This document shows positions 34,316-44,047 of a stretch of 64,000 nucleotides of DNA, one piece after another. Position numbers and translations under genes: made by a program. Source of the stretch: Streptomyces zagrosensis (GTDB taxonomy: Bacteria > Actinomycetota > Actinomycetes > Streptomycetales > Streptomycetaceae); assembly GCF_014203645.1 (NCBI RefSeq), contig NZ_JACHJL010000002.1:248001-312000 (forward strand), in the 5' to 3' direction. Within the stretch, counting starts at the first letter, position 1. Each line of letters starts with the position of its first letter. Under the pieces are notes generated by a model. The model saw only the letters and a program-made list of their open reading frames with translations. It was not told the DNA's origin and ran no database searches.

Positions 34316-35746
34316 ATGAATACATCCGCCCACTACGGCACCGGGCCGATCGATCACGCCTTCCTGGCGCTCGCCAGGCAGCACCAGCCCACCACCGGCT
34401 TCTTCCTCGACTTCGCCGGCCCCGTACCCGACTTCGAAGTCCTGACGCGCCGGGTCATTCGGCGTGCGGCCGAATTGCCCGCGCTGAATCTGCTACGCCC
34501 TGCCGAGCGGGGGCGGCAGCGGCGGCGGTGGCGTCCACGGACTGCCGAGTTCGATGCCGCCGTGCACTGTCGTCAGCGCAGCGGCTTGTCCGGGCCCGGC
34601 GAACTGGCCGCCGCAACGAACGCGTTGCTGCGCCAGCCGCTGCCCGGAGCGGATCATCCGCCGTGGGACCTGTGGCTTCTCGCCGAGACCACTGAGAGCA
34701 CCGAGAGCGCTGCCATCACCAAGAGCGCTGAGAACACCGAGAACACCAGCACGACCAGCACCGCATCCGGCGCCATCGACGGTGATGGGGTGGTGGTGGG
34801 CCGGTTCCGGCTGTGCCTGCGAGTGCATCACGCCGTGCAGGACGGTGTGGGTGCGGCGTATACGGCGCTGGCCCTGTTGGGTGACGCCACGGTGGCCGGC
34901 CCGCCTCTGTATCCGGCCCGCCGGCCGACGCCGGCGGGCGTGCTGCGGGGCGCGTCGGACGCCGTGCGCCAGCTCCGCCCCTACCGGTCGTGGCCCACGC
35001 TGCGCGTCCCGCCTGCCCGCCGCACCGCGTGGACCAGCCAAGACGTGCCCGTACGCGATGTGCGGCGGCTGGCTGACGCGTGGGGGATCAGCGTCAACGA
35101 TGTCTGTCTGGCCGGGTTGGCGCAGGCAGTGCGGGCCTGGCGCCTGGCCGATGCGGCGTCCGCGTCCGGCTGTCCCGACCTGCCGATCCTTGTGGCGATG
35201 TCCACGCGCGGCCCCGGCGAGCAGTACGTGCCGGGCAACCATGTGGTCGGGTATCGCCTGGTGTTGCCATCGGGTACCGCCCGGTTCGCGGACGCCGCGG
35301 CCCGCGTGCGCCGCCAGACCGATGCCGTACGCCGCACCCGGACCCGCGACGCGCGCCGCGTCGTCATGCAGAACGTGCCGCACCGCGTGGGTGAGTGGGC
35401 CATGGGCTTCGTGAAGAACGCGGTGCCGATCGGTGCCAGCTCGGTCACCCTCGCCGACGAGGTGACCTGCCTTGGGGCGCCCCTCACCGGGGCCTCGATG
35501 TTTTACGACGTGCATGACGCGCTGCTCGCTTACGTGTCGTTCACACGGGCGGGCGGTGTCATCCGGTGCGGAGTGGTGTACGACGAGGCCCTACCGAACG
35601 CTGCCCACCTCCCGCACCACTGGCGGGAGGTCATCGACGGGTCGAGCGGTGGCGACGATTCACCAACTCTCCCACCCGCGACGGCGGCAACGACGGACGG
35701 TCGAAAGCCATCGGGACGACCGGGACGACCGGGACGATCAGGATGA
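34316..35746 (+). CDS. WS/DGAT-like acyltransferase
   Basis: An acyl-CoA acyltransferase of the wax ester synthase/diacylglycerol acyltransferase superfamily. ATG 34316 with GAGAGG nearby gives 476 residues. It has the N-terminal pair IDHAFLALARQHQPTTG and VIRRAAELPALN, and the active-site motif HHAVQDG in LCLRVHHAVQDGVGAAYTAL. The C-terminal half fits WS/DGAT proteins (VGEWAMGFVKNAVPIGASSV). Repeats fall inside (ENTENTSTTST near residue 145) and at the C-terminus (SGRPGRPGRSG, from a 9-bp tandem). It likely makes storage lipids or acylated products; the acceptor is unknown. Confidence 0.85.
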   Translation: MNTSAHYGTGPIDHAFLALARQHQPTTGFFLDFAGPVPDFEVLTRRVIRRAAELPALNLLRPAERGRQRRRWRPRTAEFDAAVHCRQRSGLSGPGELAAATNALLRQPLPGADHPPWDLWLLAETTESTESAAITKSAENTENTSTTSTASGAIDGDGVVVGRFRLCLRVHHAVQDGVGAAYTALALLGDATVAGPPLYPARRPTPAGVLRGASDAVRQLRPYRSWPTLRVPPARRTAWTSQDVPVRDVRRLADAWGISVNDVCLAGLAQAVRAWRLADAASASGCPDLPILVAMSTRGPGEQYVPGNHVVGYRLVLPSGTARFADAAARVRRQTDAVRRTRTRDARRVVMQNVPHRVGEWAMGFVKNAVPIGASSVTLADEVTCLGAPLTGASMFYDVHDALLAYVSFTRAGGVIRCGVVYDEALPNAAHLPHHWREVIDGSSGGDDSPTLPPATAATTDGRKPSGRPGRPGRSG

Positions 35747-36032
35747 TCGGGACGACCGGGAGGGTCTGGAGAGCCGGGCCCGGGTCGGTCGGAATAGCCA
35801 CGATCCGGACGACGAGGGTGGCACTGCTCACGCCCGCAAACTCGCGGTGTGAGCAGTGCCGGGTGGCCCGCGTACGACGGTGAAAGGCCTGGGCCGACGC
35901 ATACCCGGAGTTGGCCGACCGAATGGCAGCCCGAGCGACCGGGTGGCTGGATGGCTGACCGGGTGACTGGATGTACCGGCCCCGTGGCCTGGCGCCCTAG
36001 TGGGCTCCGTAACCGCCGAGTAGAAAGAGCGG

Positions 36033-36926
36033 ATGACTGCCGACGAACACGAACTCACTATCGATGAGATGGTCAGCGTCAACCGGCACAACTGGGACGC
36101 CCGCACACCCGTCCATGTGGCCAGCGAGTTCTACGGCCTCAACGGCTCCCACACCTCCGACCACTGGTTCACCGCCTTCGAGTGGGAGGACCTGGGTGAC
36201 CTCACGGGGCAGGACGTCCTGCACCTGCAATGTCACCTCGGGACCGAGACCCTGGCGTTCGCCGAGCGCGGCGCGGCGCACACCACCGGGCTCGACTTCT
36301 CCGGCGCCGCCATCGCCCAGGCACGCCGCCTCGCGGCCAGCGCGGGCCAAGACGTCACGTATGTGGAAGCCGATGTCCATGACGCGGTGGCCGCGCTCAG
36401 CCGACAGCGCTTCGATGTCGTCTACACCGGCAAGGGCGCCCTGTGCTATCTGCCGGATCTTCCTCGCTGGGCTCGGACCGTTGCGGCGCTGCTACGGCCG
36501 GGCGGCTTCCTTTACCTGGTGGAGTTCCACCCCCTGCTGAACTCCCTCGGTTCGGTGCCGCAACCGGACGAGCAGTTCCTCCGGCTGCGGCAGGACTACC
36601 TGGGAGGGCGCGGCCCGCTGCGTACCGACGTACCCCGCACCTACACCGACGGGCCCCCGCTGGCCGAGGCGACCACGTGTTACGAATGGCGGCACGGCCT
36701 CGGCGATATCGTGACGGCCCTGCTGGGAGCGGGCCTGAGTATCGAGGTCTTCCGCGAGACGGACCTCCTGCCCTGGCCACGCTTCGAGGGCATGGAACCT
36801 ACCGACGACGGCTGGTGGCGCCTGCCCGCCCGCGACCCCAAGATTCCGCTGATGTTCGCCCTTCGCGCACGCCGATCCGTGAGCACGAATCAGGACGGAA
36901 GGCCAGGTCGGAGGCGGAATTGGTGA
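36033..36926 (+). CDS. Class I SAM-dependent methyltransferase
   Basis: 297 residues from ATG 36033. Motif I is DVLHLQCHLGTETLAFAERG near 75-95. It is followed by GLDFSGAAIAQARRLAA, then DVVYTGKGALCYLPDL and LRPGGFLYLVEFHPLL. The C-terminal segment includes TDLLPWPRFEGMEP. The family is common in Streptomyces; the substrate is unknown. It converges on the nuclease gene downstream. Confidence 0.85.
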   Translation: MTADEHELTIDEMVSVNRHNWDARTPVHVASEFYGLNGSHTSDHWFTAFEWEDLGDLTGQDVLHLQCHLGTETLAFAERGAAHTTGLDFSGAAIAQARRLAASAGQDVTYVEADVHDAVAALSRQRFDVVYTGKGALCYLPDLPRWARTVAALLRPGGFLYLVEFHPLLNSLGSVPQPDEQFLRLRQDYLGGRGPLRTDVPRTYTDGPPLAEATTCYEWRHGLGDIVTALLGAGLSIEVFRETDLLPWPRFEGMEPTDDGWWRLPARDPKIPLMFALRARRSVSTNQDGRPGRRRNW

Positions 36927-36998
36927 CGGGTGCGGGAGCTTGGCCAGCCACGGGGACGCGTTGGTGGTGTGCTCGCTCGCAGCAGCTGGGTTGCCCGG

Positions 36999-37934
36999 CT
37001 ACAGCGGGAGCTCCAACAGCGTGCTGTCATACCCCTTTCCCGCTGGCCACACCACGGCGCACCCCTGGCTCTCGGCCAGGGACAACAGGTCCTGACGCGG
37101 TCGGGAAGGCAGCAGGATGGCGCGCGTCGTGTGCTCTACGAACCGTCCGTAATCGGCCAACTGACCAAGCGCCATACGAATGTTCTCCCGTGTCACGCTT
37201 CCTTTGGCCTCGATCAACAGCCCCAACTCCGGGACGTACAGGTCAGTGAAGAGCGGGCGACTCTCACCGGGCGGCAACAACCGGTGCCGGTGCGGGCGGT
37301 GCCCCTTGCCTTTCAGGTGATCAGCAAGGTCAGCGACGAGCCGCGCCTCCTTGCGTTCGGCCTGGTAGGGCTCGCGGTTCGGGTTGACGAACGTCTTTTC
37401 GCTCTCGTTGCGTTCCAGCGGCAGTTCATCCACCAGGTTCGGCTTGCTGTCGAGCAGCCGGCCGAGCCTGGTGCCCGGGCTCTGCGGGGCGGCATCCACG
37501 GGCTTGAGCCGGAAGACGATGACCTTGCGCAGCGGACCGCCGTTGGTTTCGGGCGCATCGGCCTCGTACCAGGGGTCGTCCTGGTCCACGACGAACTCGC
37601 CGAGGTACGTCACGATGCCCCTGGCACCCTGAAAAACCCGCAACGCGCGGCCTTCGGCCTGGTGGTTGAGGATGCTGGCGTTGCCGGAGATCATCCGCTG
37701 GTCCCCGTACTGACCTTCGCCGCTGTAGTGGAAGAGGCCATCCGGCATCCAGTCGTCGTAGTACCCGTGTTTCTCGCCAGCGACGGGGTCGGTGAAGACG
37801 AACACGTGAGGGCTCTTGGCCGAGGGCCCGATGCCTCCCTGAGTCCGCCCGCCGTAGGTGGTGTGCAGGTCCCTACGGGCCATCTTCTCACCGGGCTTGA
37901 GCGTCCAAGCCGGCGTCGAGGCGGTGTCAGTCAT
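36999..37934 (-). CDS. SRA-like domain and PD-(D/E)xK nuclease, type IV-like restriction enzyme
   Basis: 311 residues from ATG 37934 (MTDTASTPAWTLKPGEKM). The N-terminal ~180 residues resemble the SRA-like domain of ScoMcrA-type enzymes that recognise modified DNA (SPHVFVFTDPVAGEKHGYYD, GLFHYSGEGQYGDQRM). A PD-(D/E)xK nuclease core lies near the C-terminus: FTDLYVPELGLLIEAKGS gives the Asp and Glu-x-Lys, followed by RENIRMALGQLADYGRF. The domain order predicts a nuclease that cuts DNA carrying modified bases or backbone; that is inference. A 7-bp tandem repeat lies 62-117 bp upstream, probably in the promoter region. Confidence 0.75.
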   Translation of the reverse strand: MTDTASTPAWTLKPGEKMARRDLHTTYGGRTQGGIGPSAKSPHVFVFTDPVAGEKHGYYDDWMPDGLFHYSGEGQYGDQRMISGNASILNHQAEGRALRVFQGARGIVTYLGEFVVDQDDPWYEADAPETNGGPLRKVIVFRLKPVDAAPQSPGTRLGRLLDSKPNLVDELPLERNESEKTFVNPNREPYQAERKEARLVADLADHLKGKGHRPHRHRLLPPGESRPLFTDLYVPELGLLIEAKGSVTRENIRMALGQLADYGRFVEHTTRAILLPSRPRQDLLSLAESQGCAVVWPAGKGYDSTLLELPL

Positions 37935-37995
37935 ACGGCTCCTCAGTTTGGCGCGGCAGTCGATAACTCCCGCGGCTGAGCTCCACGTTCCGTGT

Positions 37996-38051
37996 CGCAC
38001 GTCGCACATCGCACATCGCACATCGCACGTCGCACATCGCACGCCGCACGC
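37996..38051 (-). repeat. Heptamer tandem repeat upstream of the nuclease gene
   Basis: Eight 7-bp units of the form CGCACRT/CGCACGC, unbroken. They lie 62-117 bp from the nuclease start, where they could change promoter spacing if copy number varies. Confidence 0.85.
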
Positions 38052-38935
38052 CGCGATGCCGCGCGCACCGCGCACCGCGCTCGCGTGCGATCACCAGGCA
38101 CCGTGGAGCCTCGTCGGATTGCCACCCTCTCAGACGCCATCCAAATCGGATACCCAATTTCGGCATCCGATCTGAGACGGATCTCCCTCTACGCCATCGG
38201 CGCCCGCCCCCATTTGGTGGTTTTTCTGCCTCCTTGAGGCTTTACGTTAAGGACTCTGCGGTGAGGGCTTTGCCTGCGGTCCTGCCTGCGGTCCTGACGC
38301 TACGGAATCTCACGTGGGCTCTGTACTAGGAATCTGAGGTCCCGGCTTTGTGGGGAGAACTCGCTCCAGAGGTGCCGTTGCCGCCTCGCGCATTTCGGCT
38401 CGCATCGTCAGCCTGACTGCCTTAGCCCGTTCGACCAGAGAGTACCGTCTTGGCGCGGTACCAATTCCGAAAACCGGAGTACGGCTGATGCGCCGGGGAC
38501 CATCGCGAGCCAGGTCGTTGCCGAGTCGGAATGGGGGCGGGCTTGGGGCTGAGATTGCGGTCGAAGTCACGGCCGAAGTCACGGCCGAAGGTCGGGCCAG
38601 GGCCGGGGCGAGGGCGGGGCCGAATTCCGGGGTAGATACCCTCCACGCGCTTTCTCCGGAACCTCACTACCATTTCCTAGGTCACACCCGCTCTCCTGGC
38701 CGAGCCTCCCCCCCGTGCACCTCACCCACCTCACAACTCTCGCCCCCGACATTCGCCCAGCCGCCCTTGCGGGCGAGCTTATGCGTCGCGGGCAGCGCCT
38801 TTTCCCCGCCCGGTGGCTTTCCCAAGGCCGCCTCCCGTTCCGTCAATCTCGCGTTCCCCGACGTCAACGGCGCGTACTCCTACGTCAACAACTCGCTTCA
38901 GCGCGCCGACAACCGTCTAGTCACTCGGCCCTACC
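38052..38935. other. Gene-poor region
   Basis: About 880 bp with no supported gene. A nested dyad (TCTCAGA 38128-38134, ATCGGAT 38145-38151, ATCCGAT 38165-38171, TCTGAGA 38171-38177) is visible, and GTCACGGCCGAAG repeats twice near 38570-38592. Open frames here lack ribosome sites and coding bias. Confidence 0.5.
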
Positions 38936-39304
38936 TCACGCCCCCGGAGCCGCGATACGGAAGGCGGCACGGGAGGCCCCGGCGTGGGACTCGGGTCCGG
39001 TCGGGTGGTCGGTGTGGGTAGCTGGTTTCGGGTCGGAGACGGGATCGATGGCCGAGCCCACGCCGTACGCGACACCGAATGTCGCGGCGAGCACGGCGGC
39101 GAACGCGGCCACCTTCAGCGCCACCTTCAGCGCCGCCCCGCGACCTGAGTTCCTGACCGCGCTTTCGCCGCCGCGCGAAGCGGTGTCCTTGGCCGCGTAC
39201 GGGGCAGCGCTCGTGCCGGTGTTCTCGCCGGTGGGTGCGGCGGTGGCCGGGGCGATGGTGGCCGGGGCGGCGCTGGCAGGGTCGGTGCTTCCGCCGGTTT
39301 CCAT
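38936..39304 (-). CDS. Short membrane protein divergent to copA, apparently truncated
   Basis: The ATG at 39304 has an excellent ribosome site (AAGGAG). After a ~50-residue Pro/Ser/Thr head is a membrane segment, ALKVAAFAAVLAATFGVAYG, then VGSAIDPVSDPKP and a short tail. The membrane part and the divergent place next to copA match a Streptomyces family I recall as about 300 residues with an extracellular domain. Here the frame stops after 122, so the outer domain seems lost. It is probably controlled by the copper operators between it and copA. Confidence 0.6.
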   Translation of the reverse strand: METGGSTDPASAAPATIAPATAAPTGENTGTSAAPYAAKDTASRGGESAVRNSGRGAALKVALKVAAFAAVLAATFGVAYGVGSAIDPVSDPKPATHTDHPTGPESHAGASRAAFRIAAPGA

Positions 39305-39369
39305 GGCAGATCTCCTTCGATGGCCAGACCTCTGGAAGAGAGCGGACTGAGTGTCCGCACTGGTCAAGG

Positions 39370-39384
39370 TACCCCTAGGGGGTA
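39370..39384. promoter_or_regulatory. CsoR-type copper operator 1
   Basis: TACCCC-TAG-GGGGTA, a perfect palindrome of the CsoR (copper-sensing repressor) pattern, just upstream of the divergent small gene. Confidence 0.75.
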
Positions 39385-39417
39385 GCAAGTCAAGGAGTCG
39401 CCCACTCTTGCTTCATT

Positions 39418-39435
39418 TACACCCCGGGGGTATAC
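39418..39435. promoter_or_regulatory. CsoR-type copper operator 2
   Basis: TACACCCCGGGGGTATAC-like palindrome with C-run/G-run arms, in the copA/small-gene divergent promoter region. Confidence 0.65.
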
Positions 39436-39453
39436 ATGGAGAGGAAGTAGAGA

Positions 39454-39468
39454 TACCCCCCGGGGGTA
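39454..39468. promoter_or_regulatory. CsoR-type copper operator 3
   Basis: TACCCCCCGGGGGTA, about 75 bp upstream of the copA start. With the other two sites it predicts copper-induced expression. Confidence 0.75.
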
Positions 39469-39540
39469 GTCCGTCGGCGGACTACCGCGCCAGAAATTCG
39501 TCAGCAGAGGGACTCCACCGCGAGGCACAAGGAGCAGAGG

Positions 39541-41868
39541 ATGACCAGCACGGTGACGGAGACGGCCGAGGTTGAGCTCGCCATCGGCGGGATGACCTGC
39601 GCCTCGTGCGCCGCACGGATCGAGAAGAAACTCAACCGCATGGACGGCGTGGCCGCCACGGTCAACTACGCCACAGAAAAGGCCAAGGTCAGCTACGGCG
39701 ACGGCGTCACGGTGGCCGACCTGATCGACACGGTCAAGGCCACGGGCTACAGCGCGGCGCCGCCCGCCCCCGCCCGCTCGCGGCGGTCTGCCCCCAGCGG
39801 CGCACCCGGCGCGCGGGCCGTCGCGGCGGCGGACGATGCCGGACACGCGCAGCCGCGAGCCCCCGGCGCTGGGGGCGTTGGTGCGGCGCCCGATCCGCTC
39901 GTCACGCTGCGCGAACGATTGATCACCGCCATCGTGCTTGCCGTGCCGGTGATCGCCATGGCCATGGTGCCCGCCTGGCAGTTCGAGAACTGGCAATGGC
40001 TGTCGCTCACGCTCGCGGCACCCGTCGTGACGTACGCGGCCTGGCCCTTCCACCGCGCCGCATTCACCAACGCGCGGCACGGCGCGGCCACCATGGACAC
40101 GCTGATATCGCTCGGCACCAGCGCCGCATTTCTCTGGTCCCTTTGGGCGCTGTTCTTCGGGACTGCCGGCACCCCCGGCATGACCCACGGCTTTGAGCTG
40201 ACCATCGCCCGTACCGATGGCGCGGGCAACATCTATTTGGAGGCGGCGGCCGGCGTCACCGCGTTCATCTTGGCTGGCCGGTACTTCGAGGTCCGGTCCA
40301 AGCGCAAGGCCGGGGCCGCCCTGAAGGCACTCCTTGAACTGGGCGCCAAGGAGGTCACCGTGGTCCGCGGGGGCCGCGAGGAGCGGATCGCCGTCGAGGA
40401 CCTGGCGGTCGGCGACCGATTCGTGGTGCGGCCCGGCGAGAAGATCGCGACCGATGGCCTGATCGTCGAGGGCAGCTCGGCCGTGGACGCCTCCATGCTC
40501 ACCGGCGAGTCCGTCCCGGTGGAGGTCACGACCGGCGACGCGGTAACCGGGGCCACGCTCAACGCGGGTGGTCGCCTGGTGGTCGAGGCCACCCGGGTCG
40601 GCGCCGATACCCAACTGGCCCGGATGGCCAAGCTGGTGGAGGACGCACAGAACGGGAAAGCCGCCGCTCAGCGCCTCGCCGACCGCATCTCGGCCGTCTT
40701 CGTACCCGTCGTCATCGCCTTGGCCGTTGGCACGCTCGGTTTCTGGCTCGGCAACGGGGCAGGGCTGACCGCCGCGTTCACCGCGGCCGTGGCCGTACTG
40801 ATCATCGCCTGCCCGTGCGCCCTGGGCCTGGCCACGCCGACCGCGCTCATGGTCGGCACCGGACGCGGCGCCCAACTCGGCATCCTGATCAAGGGGCCGG
40901 AGGTGCTGGAGACCACGCGTCGGGCCGACACCATCGTCTTGGACAAGACCGGCACCGTCACCACCGGCAAGATGACCCTGCTCGCCACGCACACCACCGA
41001 CGGCACCGATGCGGACGAGGTACTGCGGCTCGCCGGCGCCCTGGAGTACGCGTCCGAGCACCCGATCGCGCAGGCGGTCGCCGCCGGAGCCATGGAGCGC
41101 GTCGGTACGCTGCCGACCCCTGAGGACTTCGCCAACGTGCCCGGGCTCGGCGTGCAGGGCGTCGTGGCCGGTCACGCCGTCCTGGTCGGCCGCGAAAAGC
41201 TGCTCCACGCATGGGCCATGGACCTCCCCGACGCGCTGCGCCAGGCCAAGGACGCGGCGCAGGCCCGCGGGCGAACCGCCATCGTCGTCGCCTGGGACGG
41301 GCGGGCCCGCGCCGTCCTTGAGGTCGCCGACGCGGTCAAGGACACCAGCGCGGAAGCCGTCGCCCGACTGCGCGCACTCGGCCTCGCTCCCATTCTGCTG
41401 ACCGGGGACAACGCGGCCGTCGCCCACGCCGTCGCGCACGAGGTCGGCATCGATGAGGTGATCGCCGAAGTCATGCCGCAGGACAAGGTGGACGTGATCA
41501 AGCGGCTGCAAGCCGAGGGCCGCTCGGTGGCGATGGTCGGCGATGGCGTCAACGACGCCGCCGCACTCGCCCAGGCCGACCTGGGCCTTGCGATGGGAAC
41601 CGGCACGGACGCCGCGATCGAGGCCGGCGATCTGACGCTCGTACGCGGAGATCTACGGGCTGCCGCCGACGCCATCCGGCTTTCCCGGCGAACCCTGCGC
41701 ACCATCAGGTCCAACCTTTTTTGGGCCTTCGCCTACAACGTCGCAGCGCTGCCGCTGGCCGCGGCCGGGCTGCTCAACCCGATGATCGCCGGCGCCGCCA
41801 TGGCGTTCTCTTCGGTCTTCGTGGTGGGCAACAGCCTGCGGCTGCGCCGCTTCCGAGCGCTGACCTAA
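39541..41868 (+). CDS. copA: Copper-translocating P-type ATPase
   Basis: A P1B ATPase that exports Cu(I) across the membrane. It has 775 residues. An N-terminal heavy-metal domain carries [15 protein letters not shown] (residues ~16-30). Then come a membrane region, the TGESVPV actuator motif, the ion-site CPC in [11 protein letters not shown] (C424), the phosphorylation motif DKTGTVTTG (D468), and [19 protein letters not shown] marks a copper/silver specificity class. GAGCAGAGG precedes the ATG. Three CsoR-type operators lie upstream, so it is probably copper-inducible. CsoR itself and a CopZ chaperone are not in the window. Confidence 0.96.
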   Translation: MTSTVTETAEVELAIGGMTCASCAARIEKKLNRMDGVAATVNYATEKAKVSYGDGVTVADLIDTVKATGYSAAPPAPARSRRSAPSGAPGARAVAAADDAGHAQPRAPGAGGVGAAPDPLVTLRERLITAIVLAVPVIAMAMVPAWQFENWQWLSLTLAAPVVTYAAWPFHRAAFTNARHGAATMDTLISLGTSAAFLWSLWALFFGTAGTPGMTHGFELTIARTDGAGNIYLEAAAGVTAFILAGRYFEVRSKRKAGAALKALLELGAKEVTVVRGGREERIAVEDLAVGDRFVVRPGEKIATDGLIVEGSSAVDASMLTGESVPVEVTTGDAVTGATLNAGGRLVVEATRVGADTQLARMAKLVEDAQNGKAAAQRLADRISAVFVPVVIALAVGTLGFWLGNGAGLTAAFTAAVAVLIIACPCALGLATPTALMVGTGRGAQLGILIKGPEVLETTRRADTIVLDKTGTVTTGKMTLLATHTTDGTDADEVLRLAGALEYASEHPIAQAVAAGAMERVGTLPTPEDFANVPGLGVQGVVAGHAVLVGREKLLHAWAMDLPDALRQAKDAAQARGRTAIVVAWDGRARAVLEVADAVKDTSAEAVARLRALGLAPILLTGDNAAVAHAVAHEVGIDEVIAEVMPQDKVDVIKRLQAEGRSVAMVGDGVNDAAALAQADLGLAMGTGTDAAIEAGDLTLVRGDLRAAADAIRLSRRTLRTIRSNLFWAFAYNVAALPLAAAGLLNPMIAGAAMAFSSVFVVGNSLRLRRFRALT

Positions 41869-41906
41869 ACGTTCACGCACACCGTGGGAGAACCACAACC
41901 AAACAG

Positions 41907-41936
41907 AGCGGGGTCGGATGGTCTTCCGGCCCCGCT
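41907..41936 (+). terminator. Hairpin terminator of copA
   Basis: AGCGGGGTCGG and CCGGCCCCGCT form an 11-bp stem (one G-U pair) about 40 bp after the copA stop. Confidence 0.8.
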
Positions 41937-42014
41937 CGTGTGTGAGCATGACGCCCACTCCTAAGAGAATTCATTTAATCCTATTACCTGCCTTTCATTG
42001 CGCAGGCGACAATT

Positions 42015-42048
42015 GGCCCGCCTTCCCGTTACCCTCGGAAGGCGGGCC
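42015..42048 (+). terminator. Strong hairpin upstream of the methyltransferase
   Basis: A perfect 12-bp stem (GGCCCGCCTTCC / GGAAGGCGGGCC) with a 10-nt loop. It could be a second terminator for copA or an attenuator in the leader of the next gene. The surrounding DNA (41940-42242) is unusually AT-rich for this window. Confidence 0.65.
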
Positions 42049-42242
42049 ATCATCCTTCACGACCTGAAGGAAACGTTTCCCTGCCCCCCTGCATGTATTT
42101 CGCCAATCCCTTTCCCTTTCCCGACGTAACTCAGAACGCCGGGACCTTTCACGCCCGCCAAGAAATCCGTGAACAAGACCAACCGCCATCGCGGAACCGG
42201 ATTCCACTCCCTCGCGTACCGCATTACCGCTAGGAGTTTTTT

Positions 42243-42911
42243 ATGGCCATTATCCCTACAATCGAAGACGTCGTCGCCGGGCAAAAGTCGTATACGCCCT
42301 TCACCCTGAGTTTCTACGACCTCACCGTCTACGGAGTCACCTGCCCGCTGCTGTGGAAAGTCTCGCGCCACGAACTGCTCAAGCTCTACAACCGCAACAT
42401 TTCCGCAGAGCACCTCGACATCGGCGTCGGCTCGGGATATCTGCTGAGCAAGTGCACCATGCCGAGTGCCAACCAACGCATCACCTTGCTCGACATGAAT
42501 CCACACTGCCTGTCCCACGTCTCGCGCCGACTCTCGCGCTACCGGATCTCCACGGCCCAGGGCAATGTCCTGGAGCCGTTCCCACTGCCTGAGCGGTCAC
42601 ACGGCTCAGCAGCCCTCAACCTCATGCTGCACTGTGTGCCTGGTGACTTCGCGCACAAGGGCGTTGCCTTCGACCACGCTGCCGCATGCGTACGGCCCGG
42701 CGGCAAGATCTTCGGCAGCACCGTGCTCTCCCAGGGGGTGCCGGTCACCAAGGCCGCGCGGCTCGCCTTAGACCGCCTCAACGCAGGCAGGGACTTCAAC
42801 AACCGCCATGACAACCTCCACGACCTACGCCACGAACTCAGCGCCCGCTTCAGCACCTTCACGCTCACCGTGCACGGGTGCACCGCCCTGTTCGAGGCCA
42901 CGGTGGAATAG
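42243..42911 (+). CDS. Class I SAM-dependent methyltransferase
   Basis: 222 residues from ATG 42243 with TAGGAG 7 nt upstream. Motif I is EHLDIGVGSGYLLSKC near residues 60-75; DMNPHCLSHVSRRLSRY follows, then the conserved LNLMLHCVPGDFAHK and VRPGGKIFGSTVL. Leucine codon 176 (42768-42770) is TTA. The flanking AT-rich DNA and rare codon suggest it was acquired separately from its neighbours. The substrate is unknown. Confidence 0.85.
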   Translation: MAIIPTIEDVVAGQKSYTPFTLSFYDLTVYGVTCPLLWKVSRHELLKLYNRNISAEHLDIGVGSGYLLSKCTMPSANQRITLLDMNPHCLSHVSRRLSRYRISTAQGNVLEPFPLPERSHGSAALNLMLHCVPGDFAHKGVAFDHAAACVRPGGKIFGSTVLSQGVPVTKAARLALDRLNAGRDFNNRHDNLHDLRHELSARFSTFTLTVHGCTALFEATVE

Positions 42912-42981
42912 CGAACGCCCCTTTTCGACGAGGTGGGAGCGGTCGGTGGCCGCCGTCACGACCGCAGCACGAGAGCGGCGG

Positions 42982-43767
42982 TTACGGCTCCTCGCTGGTG
43001 ATCAGCGCCAACTGGGCCCCGAACGGGTCGAGCAGCATGGACATGCGGCCGACACCCGGGGCATCGTCGGCGGCCATCAACGCGGTGCCACCGTGCTCGA
43101 TGGCGGTGGCCACGGCGGCATCGCAGTCCTCCACCTCAAAGTACGGATGCCAGTTGGAACGCAGCTCCGTAACCTCGGTCTGCGGCGGGAACTGCATGAT
43201 GCCTCCATGCGAGGCCTCTTGCCCGCCGCCGGACGGTGCGATGACCGTGTAGTCGAACTCCAGCATCGGTGTCTTCTCCATGTCCCAGGGAAAGACCTGG
43301 CGGTAGAACTCGATCGCGGCCACCGCATCCGTCGTGTGCAACTCGGACCAGCACAGCGAGTTCGGCAGGTTCACGGCATCGACGCCCTTGGTGTCACCGG
43401 GCTGCCAGGTGGCGAACTCCGCGCCCGTCGGGTCGGTGAACTGAGCCATCCGGCCCGCCGTGAAAACGTCCATCGGCTCCCCGCGAACCGTGCCACCCGC
43501 GCGCTGAACGGCGCTGGCCGTGGCGTCCGCGTCGGCCGTCTGGAAGTACAACATCCAGGCCGGTCGTGCGGTCTCGCCCAGCAGTGGCCCAGCGGCTGCG
43601 ACGGTCTTTCCGTCGAGGTCGAACATCCCGTATCCCCCCGCGTCGGGACCCGCCGACCGGAACTCCCAGCCGAAGACCGCCCCGTAAAACGCGGCAGCGG
43701 CCCCGACATCGGGCACCCCAAGGTCGAGCCAGACCGGAGCACCTGGCACATAGTGAGTCGTGAGCAT
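42982..43767 (-). CDS. VOC (glyoxalase/bleomycin-resistance fold) two-domain protein
   Basis: 261 residues from ATG 43767 (MLTTHYVPGAPVWLDLGVPD). It has two tandem vicinal-oxygen-chelate modules: VGAAAAFYGAVFGWEF with LYFQTADADATASAVQRAGG, then LHTTDAVAAIEFYRQVFPWD with HPYFEVEDCDAAVATAIEHG. This double layout is frequent in Streptomyces. The ligand is not predictable. 43768-44047 shows no gene. Confidence 0.9.
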   Translation of the reverse strand: MLTTHYVPGAPVWLDLGVPDVGAAAAFYGAVFGWEFRSAGPDAGGYGMFDLDGKTVAAAGPLLGETARPAWMLYFQTADADATASAVQRAGGTVRGEPMDVFTAGRMAQFTDPTGAEFATWQPGDTKGVDAVNLPNSLCWSELHTTDAVAAIEFYRQVFPWDMEKTPMLEFDYTVIAPSGGGQEASHGGIMQFPPQTEVTELRSNWHPYFEVEDCDAAVATAIEHGGTALMAADDAPGVGRMSMLLDPFGAQLALITSEEP

Positions 43768-44047
43768 GACTATGGTCCTCCGACGTTGTGTGGTGGCAAG
43801 GCCCTGCCGGACCCAGCGTGGCAACCCGTGCTCTTCCTGTTTTCAGCATGGCAGCGACCACTGACACTCGCCGTTCGGCGCGAGGCGGCCCGGCCCAGGG
43901 CAAGACCGGGCCGAGCAAGACCGGGCCGAGCCGTACGTATCTGCACGTCACCGTGCGCGCTCACGCGACGCGCTTCTCCCGCCGCGTACGCCCACCGCAT
44001 GCCGACCCGCATGCCTCTCCGCGTGCTGCCGGTACGTCCTCACGTCC

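Noticed and set aside
38350..39021. Frame on the + strand in the gene-poor region
   Set aside because: No ribosome site, mixed low-complexity sequence, and it overlaps the supported - strand gene.
39364..41511. Large antisense frame across copA
   Set aside because: Shadow of a full-length, motif-complete ATPase.
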